This document shows positions 17,001-23,110 of a stretch of DNA of 36,387 nucleotides, one piece after another. Where the stretch lies: contig NZ_JAHKRK010000059.1 of the NCBI RefSeq assembly GCF_019396355.1, positions 1 to 36,387 of the forward strand, given 5' to 3'. The translations under genes and the position numbers were made by a program. The notes under the pieces were generated by a model. That model was not told where the DNA came from and searched no databases. It saw nothing but the letters and a program-made list of their open reading frames with translations. This DNA is from Pseudonocardia nigra. GTDB taxonomy: Bacteria > Actinomycetota > Actinomycetes > Mycobacteriales > Pseudonocardiaceae. The number at the start of each line of letters is the position of its first letter. Position 1 is the first letter of the stretch.

Positions 17001-17036
17001 CCCATTGCCACTGCAGCAGCGCCCGAGGAACCCTGA
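14019..17036 (+). CDS. FAD-linked and Fe-S dehydrogenase, D-2-hydroxyacid/glycolate oxidase type
   Basis: 1005 residues from the GTG overlapping the previous stop. In order: a repeat tail (residues 2–41, four copies of SELASEPSKQ or close), FAD_binding_4 domain (about 85–230, PLTARGRGTSIAGNAIGNG, LGGMIGNNACGS), FAD-oxidase C-terminal domain (to about 560, VVYGHFGEGCLHVRVDFD, SLSGEHGDGRAR), two 4Fe-4S motifs (C586, C592, C602 and C647, C650, C653, C657), and a CCG-type domain (GQVCCALTW, SCGxx-like DSGCCGLAGNFG). The layout matches YdiJ-type D-2-hydroxyacid dehydrogenases that pass electrons to the respiratory chain. The likely role here is to oxidise a 2-hydroxy acid released by the upstream hydrolases. 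The repeat tail is not part of the family and may be dispensable. Confidence 0.9.
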   Translation: MSELASEPSKQSELASEPSKQSELASEPSKQSELANQPSKQRAAAALERLLRDTVRGEVEFDPAARALFATDASNYRQVPLGVVAPRDTEDVAAVVAACRRHGVPLTARGRGTSIAGNAIGNGVVLDTSRHLTRILDVDPERRIARVEPGVVLDELQAAAAPFGLRFGPDPSTHSRCTLGGMIGNNACGSHSVAWGKTADNVEELDVLLADGTRMQVGSTPWPDVDRLATTPDHAGQVHARLQNLVTRHLAAIRQEFSGLPRRVSGYALEQLLPENGFHVARSLVGTEGTCVTVLGATLRLVPLPAATVLLVLGFPDAIAAAHAVPQILPHRPGTVEGMDAQLLALGAGRAGRRPVTLPDGGAWLLVELTGDTLAEATERAHALAADLKGRATARAVTDPGERRAVWRIREEGAGLATRLANGAEAWPGWEDAAVPPERLGEYLADFSTLMRRHDRGGVVYGHFGEGCLHVRVDFDLITDPGRAGFRAFLEQAADLVVAHGGSLSGEHGDGRARAELLPRMYSAPIIRAFGEFKAIWDPDGLMNPGKVVAPEPLDADLRFHRPQQRRTVFSFPHDGGSLDQAARRCVGVGKCVVKEPSGVMCPSYAVTGAEEHSTRGRAHLLAEMLRGETITDGWRSTEVRDALDLCLSCKGCKSDCPVDVDMATYKSEFLSHHYAGRLRPASHYSMGWLPLWSRLAALAPGLVNAAGRAPGLGSVLKRVAGVAPERSLPTFAPAPFTRAFRRRRRPPSGRPAVVLWPDSFNNYLTPEVLRDATEVLEDAGFDVVLPPGQVCCALTWITTGQLHTAKRVLGHTYAVLRPYLDDGLPVVALEPSCAAALRSDAVELLPGSDPARRLAEQTFTLAEFLQRRAPDWTPPALHRAAITQTHCHQHADLGSAADEAVLARAGVENRSLDSGCCGLAGNFGFERGHYAVSKAVGERVLLPAVRAAAPDTLVVADGFSCRTQIAQETSRRAVHLAQVLRMAIRQRVAHGTTPIATAAAPEEP
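14022..14141 (+). repeat. Four tandem 30-bp repeats at the 5' end of the dehydrogenase gene
   Basis: Units at 14022, 14052, 14082 and 14112. The first three are identical and encode SELASEPSKQ; the fourth differs by two substitutions and encodes SELANQPSKQ. Being 30 bp, changes in copy number keep the frame. The identity of the first three implies recent expansion by slippage. Confidence 0.97.
16981..17001. promoter_or_regulatory. GTTGCACAT motif, site 3 (inverted repeat before iclR)
   Basis: GCGTTG (16981–16986) and CAACGC (16996–17001) form a perfect 6-bp inverted repeat with a nine-base spacer containing CACATG. It lies inside the 3' end of the dehydrogenase gene, 40 bases before the iclR start, a good place for autoregulation. 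Confidence 0.45.
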
Positions 17037-17040
17037 GGAC

Positions 17041-17862
17041 ATGGCCAACGAAGGCTCGACCAGCCTGAACCGGGCGATCGACATCCTGATCGCACTCGGT
17101 TCCCCCGCCGGCACGACGCAGCGCGGCTGCGGTGTCGGGGAGGTGGCCAGGATGGTTGACCGCGAGAAGAGCCAGGTGTCCCGCACGCTGAAGACCCTGG
17201 CCGAGGCCGGCCTGGTCGACCGGGACCCGGAGACCCTGGGTTACCGGCTCGGCTGGCGCCTGTTCACGTTGGCCGAGAGTGCCGGCAACCAGCGCCTCAC
17301 CGCGGTCGCCCCGGCCGTGCTGCGCACGTTGGTGGCCCGGCTCGGCGAACGCGCCCACCTGACCGTCCTGCAGGGCGACCACGTGATGACGGTGCTGTCC
17401 GAACAGCCGTCCGCCCGCATCCAGGTGGCCGACTGGGTCGGCCGCTGCTCGCCGGTGAACTCCACGTCGTCGGGGCGGGCGCTGCTGATGCAGCACTCCG
17501 ACCACGAGGTGCGGGAGCTGCTGGCCGACGTGCAGTTCGTGGCATCCGGCCCCGGCGCGCCCCGCGACGTCGACGACCTGCTCGCCCGGCTGCACCAGGC
17601 GCGCCTGCGCGGATACGTCCTCACCGACGAGGAGTTCGAGCCCGGCCTGGTGGCCGCCGCCGCCCCGGTGCTCGACGCCCGCAGGCGGATCGTCGCCGCC
17701 GTCAACATCTCCGCCCCGAAGTTCCGGCTCGGCAAGGGCCTGAACGCCGCGGGCCGGCAGGTCAAGGCCGCGGCCGACCACCTGTCCCGGCTGCTGGCCG
17801 CCCCGGCCGGCACGTCAGCACCGTTCGACCCCCAGCACGGGCGGGACCACCGCGCCGGATAG
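17041..17862 (+). CDS. IclR family transcriptional regulator
   Basis: 273 residues. The ATG at 17041 starts four bases after the dehydrogenase stop, with GAGG overlapping that stop. Residues 8–70 form the winged-helix domain (SLNRAIDILIAL, GVGEVARMVDREKSQVSRTLKTLAEAGLVDRD, YRLGWRLFTLA). The rest is the effector-binding domain (LTVLQGDHVMTVLSEQP, SPVNSTSSGRALLM, RLRGYVLTDEEFEPGLVAAAAPVLD, INISAPKFRL-like VNISAPKFRL). IclR proteins bind operators as dimers of dimers and usually control a nearby catabolic operon in response to its substrate. It sits between enzyme and transporter genes and probably controls both. Confidence 0.93.
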   Translation: MANEGSTSLNRAIDILIALGSPAGTTQRGCGVGEVARMVDREKSQVSRTLKTLAEAGLVDRDPETLGYRLGWRLFTLAESAGNQRLTAVAPAVLRTLVARLGERAHLTVLQGDHVMTVLSEQPSARIQVADWVGRCSPVNSTSSGRALLMQHSDHEVRELLADVQFVASGPGAPRDVDDLLARLHQARLRGYVLTDEEFEPGLVAAAAPVLDARRRIVAAVNISAPKFRLGKGLNAAGRQVKAAADHLSRLLAAPAGTSAPFDPQHGRDHRAG

Positions 17863-17901
17863 CGGGCCGTCCCTCCCACCGCACGAAACCAGGAGACAGT
17901 T

Positions 17902-18810
17902 GTGCCTGCCACCCCCCTTCCCTTCTTCAGCAGCGGCTGCCGGCTCGACGCCGACCTGCACCTTCCCGACGACGGCGGGACGGGTGCGCCCTACCCCGTG
18001 GTCGTCGCCTGCTCCGGCTACCAGGGGCAGAAGGTGATCCACCCCGAGCGGTTCGCCCGCGCCCTCAACCCGCTCGGGTACGCGGTGCTGGCCTTCGACT
18101 ACCGGGGCTTCGGCCTCAGCGAGGGCGAGCGCGGCCGGCTGGTCCCGCAGGAGTGGGTCGAGGACGTCCGGGCCGGCGTGGACCGGCTGTCCGGTGTGGA
18201 CACCGTCGACGCCTCGCGGCTGGCGCTGGTGGGCTGGGGCCTGGGCGGCGGGGTCGTCGTCGCCGAGGCCGCCGAGGACCCGCGGGTGCGGGCCGTGGCG
18301 TGCCTCAACGGCATCGCCGACGGCACCCGCTCCACGCGGAACATGCACGACGAGCAGTCGTGGAACAGCCTCGTGGAACGCATCGAGGCCGACCGGGTCC
18401 GCCGTACCGAGATCGGCCGTTCCGAGATCGCCGACCCGTGGGACATCGTGCGCCTCAACCTGGACGACCGGACCGACGACTACGTCGGCGAGGAGCTGTA
18501 CAAGGCCCCGGGGTTCGGCTCCGGCGTCACGCTGGAGTCCGCGGACTTCCTGCTGCGCTTCAGCCCCGAGCGGATGGTGGCGCGGGTCGCCCCGCGCCCA
18601 CTGCTGATCGTGCACGGCGCCGAGAACGAGCTGCACAAGCCGCTGGAGGCGCAGTCGATGTACGACCACGCGGCCGAGCCCAAGCGGCTGGAGATGCTCC
18701 CGGGGCGCGGGCACACCGAGTGGATGTTCGACGACGACCCGACCTTCAAGCAGGTCGTGGAGATCCTCAAGGAGTTCCTCGGCGACGCCTTCGCCGCCGC
18801 CGCGCACTGA
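17902..18810 (+). CDS. Alpha/beta-hydrolase fold protein with Gly in place of the nucleophile Ser
   Basis: 302 residues, GTG with AGGAG upstream. The fold is clear: PVVVACSGYQG, VLAFDYRGFGLSEGERG, LALVGWGLGGGVVVAEA, PRPLLIVHGAENELHKP and GRGHTEWM. The nucleophile elbow should read G-x-S-x-G but is G111-W-G113-L-G; the codon at 18238–18240 is GGC, one base from AGC. The C-terminal histidine is kept. The protein may therefore be a non-catalytic binder or use another chemistry. It lies between iclR and the importer genes, 39 bases after iclR, so it probably belongs to the same pathway. Confidence 0.85.
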   Translation: MPATPLPFFSSGCRLDADLHLPDDGGTGAPYPVVVACSGYQGQKVIHPERFARALNPLGYAVLAFDYRGFGLSEGERGRLVPQEWVEDVRAGVDRLSGVDTVDASRLALVGWGLGGGVVVAEAAEDPRVRAVACLNGIADGTRSTRNMHDEQSWNSLVERIEADRVRRTEIGRSEIADPWDIVRLNLDDRTDDYVGEELYKAPGFGSGVTLESADFLLRFSPERMVARVAPRPLLIVHGAENELHKPLEAQSMYDHAAEPKRLEMLPGRGHTEWMFDDDPTFKQVVEILKEFLGDAFAAAAH

Positions 18811-18846
18811 TCTCGCACGCCCGGCCCGCCGAAGGGAGTGAGCCAC

Positions 18847-19494
18847 GTGGGATTCTTCGAGTTCGCCGCGGGGAACTGGCGTGACGTCGTGGACGCCGCG
18901 GTGGCGCACGTCGTGCTGGTCGTGGTGGCGCTCGCGCTGGCCACCGCGATCGCCGTGCCCCTCGCGGTTCTGACCTACCGCCACCAGATGGGGCGCACCG
19001 CGGTCATCGGGGTGGCCGGGGTCTTCCTGACCATCCCGTCCTACGCGCTGTTCGGCCTGCTCATCGCCCCGCTGGGGCTCGGCAACGCGCCTGCGGTGGT
19101 CGCGCTCACGCTCTACGCGCTGCTGCCGATCATCCGCAACGCGGTGGTGGGGCTGCGCAGCGTGGACCCGGCAGTGGCCGAATCGGCGCGGGCGATGGGC
19201 ATGCCGGCGCGACGCAGACTGCTCCTGATCGACCTGCCGCTGGCCTGGCCCGTCATCATCACCGGCATGCGGGTGGCCACCCAGCTGCTCCTGGGCATCG
19301 CTGCCATCGCGGCCGCCGTGAACGGCCCCGGTCTGGGCACGCTCATCCTCAACGGGCTGGCCAAGGCGGGCACGCCGTTCGGAACGTACCTCGCGATCGA
19401 GGGGATCGTCGGGATCGTCGTGCTCGCCATCCTGTTCGACCTCGGTTACGTCGCTCTGAACCGACTCAGCATCTCGAGAGGTATCCGTGACTGA
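18847..19494 (+). CDS. OpuC-type ABC importer permease (first)
   Basis: 215 residues. The GTG at 18847 is preferred over 18838 because the AAGGGAG site ends right before 18838 and is well spaced from 18847. It has five to six membrane segments and the BPD_transp_1 loop EAA-like motif (VDPAVAESARAMGMPARRRLLLIDLPLAWPVI). This is the OpuBB/OpuCB/ProW class, serving glycine betaine, choline, carnitine or related osmolytes. It overlaps the ATPase gene by eight bases. Confidence 0.92.
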   Translation: MGFFEFAAGNWRDVVDAAVAHVVLVVVALALATAIAVPLAVLTYRHQMGRTAVIGVAGVFLTIPSYALFGLLIAPLGLGNAPAVVALTLYALLPIIRNAVVGLRSVDPAVAESARAMGMPARRRLLLIDLPLAWPVIITGMRVATQLLLGIAAIAAAVNGPGLGTLILNGLAKAGTPFGTYLAIEGIVGIVVLAILFDLGYVALNRLSISRGIRD

Positions 19495-20674
19495 CACCCC
19501 GATGATCCGGCTCGAGGAGCTCACCAAGACCTACCCGGGCCAGGACCACGCCGCCGTGACGAACCTGTCCCTCGACATCGCCGAGGGCGAGATCGTCGTG
19601 TTCGTCGGGCCGTCCGGCTGCGGCAAGACGACGACGATGAAGCTGATCAACCGCATCATCGAGCCGACCTCGGGCCGCATCTTCCTGGAGGGCGAGGACG
19701 TCACCACCGTCGACGCCGACCGGCTGCGGCGCCGCATCGGCTACGCGATCCAGCAGGTGGGCCTGTTCCCGCACATGACGATCGCGCAGAACATCGCGAC
19801 CGTCCCGAAGATGCTCGGCTGGTCCCGTACGCGGATCGACGAACGGGTCGACGAGCTGCTCACGCTGGTGCGGCTCGACCCCGGGACCTACCGGCACCGC
19901 TTCCCCAAGCAGCTCTCCGGGGGCCAGCAGCAGCGGGTCGGGGTGGCGCGGGCGCTGGGCGCCGATCCGTCCGTGATGCTGATGGACGAGCCGTTCGGTG
20001 CCATCGACCCGCTCACCCGCACCAGCCTGCAGGACGAGTTCCTCCAGGTGCAGCGCGACATCCGCAAGACCATCGTGTTCGTCACCCACGACGTCGACGA
20101 GGCGATCAAGATGGGCGACCGGATCGCGATCCTCCGGGAGGGCGCGGTGGTCGCCCAGTACGACACGCCCGCCGCGATCCTCACCGACCCGGCCGACGAG
20201 TTCGTGGCCGACTTCGTCGGCGGCGGCGCGCTGATCAAGCGGCTCTCCCTCACCTCGGCGAGCGATGCTCCCGTGGAGCGGTGGGACACGGTGACCGCAG
20301 GCGCCGACCCCGACGCGACGCTCGCCGCGGTCCGTCGCTCCGAGCGCGACTACGCGGTGCTCGTGGACGACGACCAGCGCCCGCTGGGCTGGATCCCCCG
20401 CGACATCGGCGCGAGCGACGCCGAGGTACTGCACCGCGGCCTGCCGATCCTCAACCCCGTCGGCCCGGGTGACACCCTGTACGACGCGCTCAACCGGATG
20501 CTCGGCTCCCACTCCTCGGCCACCCTCGTGGTGGACGACGCCGGCCGCTACCGCGGCGTGCTGACCATGGAGACGCTGCAGCTGCTCATGCACAGCGAGG
20601 ACGACCGGGGCGACGCACCCGAGCGGCGATATCCACAGCGCCGGTCCACACAGCGTGAGGGGGCGCGGCGCTGA
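19487..20674 (+). CDS. OpuC-type ABC importer ATPase with CBS pair
   Basis: 395 residues from a GTG. Walker A GPSGCGKTTT (41–50), Q-loop QQVGLFPH, signature LSGGQQQR and Walker B VMLMDEP, followed by the H-loop in VTHDVDEA, give a complete quaternary-amine ATPase domain. Residues after about 265 form two CBS motifs (DYAVLVDDDQRPLGWI, SATLVVDDAGRYRGVL), which in OpuA sense ionic strength or nucleotides. It energises import through the two permeases. Its stop TGA overlaps the ATG at 20674. Confidence 0.95.
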   Translation: MTDTPMIRLEELTKTYPGQDHAAVTNLSLDIAEGEIVVFVGPSGCGKTTTMKLINRIIEPTSGRIFLEGEDVTTVDADRLRRRIGYAIQQVGLFPHMTIAQNIATVPKMLGWSRTRIDERVDELLTLVRLDPGTYRHRFPKQLSGGQQQRVGVARALGADPSVMLMDEPFGAIDPLTRTSLQDEFLQVQRDIRKTIVFVTHDVDEAIKMGDRIAILREGAVVAQYDTPAAILTDPADEFVADFVGGGALIKRLSLTSASDAPVERWDTVTAGADPDATLAAVRRSERDYAVLVDDDQRPLGWIPRDIGASDAEVLHRGLPILNPVGPGDTLYDALNRMLGSHSSATLVVDDAGRYRGVLTMETLQLLMHSEDDRGDAPERRYPQRRSTQREGARR

Positions 20675-20707
20675 TGTCCGTGCAGGCACCTCCCGCCGCA
20701 CCGGCCG

Positions 20708-21469
20708 GTGCGGACCGGGACGGCACGCGCAGCGCCTCGCCTGCTGCCCGTGCTGCGCATCGTCGGGACCCCGGTCGCGCTGGGGCTGGTGCTGGCCGGG
20801 CTGTACGCCTACGTGTCCTCGCAGACCTTGGACCGCATCGAGCAGCAGAGCCTCAACGCCGAGTACATCCTCAGCCGCACGCTGAAGCACGTGGAGCTCA
20901 CCGCGATCGTCGCGGCACTGGTACTCCTGATCGCGGTGCCGCTCGGCATCCTGCTGACCCGCCCGGGCGCCCGCAGGCTCAATGCCCCGGTGCTCGCGGT
21001 GGCCAACATCGGGCAGGCCGTGCCGTCGATCGGGTTGCTGGTGCTGTTCGCCGTCGCGGCCGTCGCGTTGAGCGTGGACGTCATCGCCGTGATCGCGTTC
21101 GTCCTGTACGGGATCCTGCCGGTGCTGCGCAACACCATCGTCGGGCTCCAACAGGTCGACTCCGCGGTCATCGAGGCCGCGCGCGGCATGGGGATGTCCC
21201 GCGGTGCCGTGCTGCGGATGATCGAGCTGCCCCTCGCGGTGCCGGTGATCCTCGCCGGGATCCGCACGGCGCTCGTCATCACCACCGGGACCGTCGCGCT
21301 GGCCACGTTCGTCGGCGCCGGCGGGCTCGGCGACGTCATCTCACGTGGCATCGCGTCGAACAAGACCGTCGTGCTCGTCACCGGCAGCGTGCTGGTCGCC
21401 GTGCTGGCCCTGTTCATCGACTGGCTGGCCGGCCTCGCCGAGGACTACCTGCGGCCGCGGGGTCTGTAG
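20708..21469 (+). CDS. OpuC-type ABC importer permease (second)
   Basis: 253 residues from a GTG at 20708. Strong BPD_transp_1 features: VELTAIVAALVLLIAVPLGILLTRP, ANIGQAVPSIGLLVL and the EAA loop VDSAVIEAARGMGMSRGAVLRMIELPLAVPVI. Oddity: an ATG at 20674 overlaps the ATPase stop (ATGA), the usual coupling here, and reads MSVQAPPAAPAGADRDG in a different frame. A one- or two-base indel near 20740 would link that start to this frame. Either the true start is 20708 or there is a small frameshift. Confidence 0.85.
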   Translation: MRTGTARAAPRLLPVLRIVGTPVALGLVLAGLYAYVSSQTLDRIEQQSLNAEYILSRTLKHVELTAIVAALVLLIAVPLGILLTRPGARRLNAPVLAVANIGQAVPSIGLLVLFAVAAVALSVDVIAVIAFVLYGILPVLRNTIVGLQQVDSAVIEAARGMGMSRGAVLRMIELPLAVPVILAGIRTALVITTGTVALATFVGAGGLGDVISRGIASNKTVVLVTGSVLVAVLALFIDWLAGLAEDYLRPRGL

Positions 21470-21493
21470 ATGCCGCCGCCAGGAGGGACGCTC

Positions 21494-22495
21494 ATGTACA
21501 TCCGCCCGACCCACCCCGCGCGCTCCACCCGGCGCCTGGTCGCGCTGCTCATGCTGTTCCCGCTCGTGCTCCTCGGCTGCGGCACGGCCGACGCCGGTGA
21601 GGGCGCCCCGACCCCGGAACAGCTCGCCGGCGGCTCGCTGGCGGCCGACTTCGACCTGCAGGGGGCCGAGTTCACCGTCGGCTCGAAGGAGTTCACCGAG
21701 AGCGTCATCCTCGGCAAGATCACGATCATGGCGCTGCAGGCGGCGGGGGCCACCGTGACCGACCAGACCGGCTTGGCGGGCACGAACATCGTCCGGACCG
21801 CCTTGGAGACCGGCGAGGTCGACATGTACTGGGAGTACTCCGGGACCGGCTGGTCACTCTTCCTGCAGCACACCGACACCCTGCCCGACGAGCAGCAGCA
21901 GTTCGAGGCCACGGCGAACGAGGACCTGCAGCAGAACGGGATCCGGTGGCTCGGCCCGGCGGAGTTCGGCAACCAGTACGCGATCGCCCGGCGCAGCGAC
22001 GCACCCGAGCCGCTCGCGTCCGTCGACAAGCTCTCGGATCTCTCGGGCTTCATCGCCGCGAACGAGGACGAGGCGACGTTCTGTGGTGCCGCGGAGTTCC
22101 TCGACCGCGAGTTCCTCGCGATGCAGGACGCCTACGACGCGCACTTCCCGCCGCCCCAGGTGTACCAGAACGACTTCGCCCTGAACTTCGTCAACGTCGC
22201 CAAGGGCAGCCCCTGCAACTTCGCCGAGGTCTTCACGACCGACGCCCGGATCAAGTCGCTGGACCTCACGGTCATCGAGGACGACAAGAACTTCTTCCTC
22301 ACCCAGCTCGCCGCGCTCACCACGCGCGAGGAGGTCTACCAGGAGCATCCCGAGCTCGGAGACATCGCGATGGCGCTCGGCGAGAAGCTCGACGAGGACA
22401 CGATGATCGAGCTGAACGGGATGGTCGACCTCGAAGGCCGGACGGCGGAAGAGGCAGCCGCGCGGTTCCTGCGGGACAACGGCTTCATCGGCTGA
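21494..22495 (+). CDS. OpuC-type ABC importer substrate-binding lipoprotein
   Basis: 333 residues. The ATG at 21494 has GGAGGG upstream, better than 21470. It has a lipoprotein signal with lipobox LLGC (C29). The OpuAC fold shows FTVGSKEFTESVILGKI, GTNIVRTALETGEVDMYWEYSGTG, GNQYAIARR and LPILNP-like tail segments. The aromatic cluster MYWEYSGTGW is where OpuC-class proteins build the cage for trimethylammonium groups. Ligand is inferred to be a betaine-like or other zwitterion. It is the last gene of the importer, anchored outside the membrane. Confidence 0.93.
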   Translation: MYIRPTHPARSTRRLVALLMLFPLVLLGCGTADAGEGAPTPEQLAGGSLAADFDLQGAEFTVGSKEFTESVILGKITIMALQAAGATVTDQTGLAGTNIVRTALETGEVDMYWEYSGTGWSLFLQHTDTLPDEQQQFEATANEDLQQNGIRWLGPAEFGNQYAIARRSDAPEPLASVDKLSDLSGFIAANEDEATFCGAAEFLDREFLAMQDAYDAHFPPPQVYQNDFALNFVNVAKGSPCNFAEVFTTDARIKSLDLTVIEDDKNFFLTQLAALTTREEVYQEHPELGDIAMALGEKLDEDTMIELNGMVDLEGRTAEEAAARFLRDNGFIG

Positions 22496-22500
22496 CGTCC

Positions 22501-22506
22501 TACCCT
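22501..22506 (+). promoter_or_regulatory. -10 element of a leaderless promoter before the PadR remnant
   Basis: TACCCT, then six bases, then the GTG at 22513. The layout is that of a leaderless gene and suggests the remnant still has its promoter, which could now drive the next gene. Confidence 0.55.
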
Positions 22507-22512
22507 CGTGCG

Positions 22513-22635
22513 GTGACCGCCACGCGCCTGCTCGTGCTCGGGGTCGTCCACGGGCTCGGGCGGGCGCACGGCTACCAGGTGCGCCGCGAGCTGCTGAGCT
22601 GGCGCGCCGACGCGTGGGCGAAGGTGGCGCCGTGA
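22513..22635 (+). pseudogene. PadR family regulator, N-terminal fragment
   Basis: 40 residues: TRLLVLGVVHGLGRAHGYQV, then RRELLSWRADAWAKVAP and a stop. This is the first half of a PadR winged helix. The intact family continues after VAP with GSIYHAL and the recognition helix, which are missing. The stop overlaps the start of the next gene (GTGA). The likely origin is a deletion that joined the 5' end of padR to unrelated sequence. Confidence 0.8.
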
Positions 22636-23075
22636 CATCGACGAAGGAACGGGCGACCTTGACACTCAACCGCGGTTCGGGACCTGGACCACGTCGTGAG
22701 CCCATCCGGTTCTCCATCCTCGACGAGGATTGGGCGGTCGACGTCGCGGGACGAGTGCGGGATCTCGCCGACCGTTCCCCGTTCGGCCCACGCGTCGACG
22801 AGGTGTGGCTGACCACCGACCTCGTACTGCATGTCCGCTACCACTTGGAAAGCAGCTCGCTCGGAGTCCGCATCGGGCACCTCGACGTCGACCCCATGTC
22901 CTCGGATCCCCCGTCCGACTCCGCGGCGATGGCCTCGACGATCTTCCACAATCTCCATGACGCCCCGGACGATCTCCCGTGGGAGGACGCGTCCGGCCGC
23001 GGCTGGTGGGGCGACGAGCCGGCCGAGGGGTGGGCAGCGATCGAGCAGGGGCGACGGATCCTGACCCTCACCTAG
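22632..23075 (+). CDS. Hypothetical protein
   Basis: 147 residues from the GTG overlapping the PadR stop; an in-frame GTG at 22614 is also possible. I do not recognise a family. The middle reads FSILDEDWAVDVAGRVRDLADRSPFGPRVDEVWLTTDLVLHVRYHL, a likely alpha/beta fold. A DDLPWEDASGRGWWGDEP acidic and tryptophan-rich part follows. No signal peptide or membrane segment. Codon third positions are strongly G/C, so it is likely a real gene. It may have been brought under the PadR promoter by the deletion that made the fragment. Confidence 0.6.
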   Translation: MTSTKERATLTLNRGSGPGPRREPIRFSILDEDWAVDVAGRVRDLADRSPFGPRVDEVWLTTDLVLHVRYHLESSSLGVRIGHLDVDPMSSDPPSDSAAMASTIFHNLHDAPDDLPWEDASGRGWWGDEPAEGWAAIEQGRRILTLT

Positions 23076-23110
23076 CGCGGCACCCCGGGCCCGCCGGGCA
23101 GACTGGGCGC

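Noticed and set aside
20674..21600. 308-residue protein starting at the ATG overlapping the ATPase stop
   Set aside because: Beyond about 25 residues it is an out-of-frame shadow of the permease; only its start may be relevant to a frameshift.
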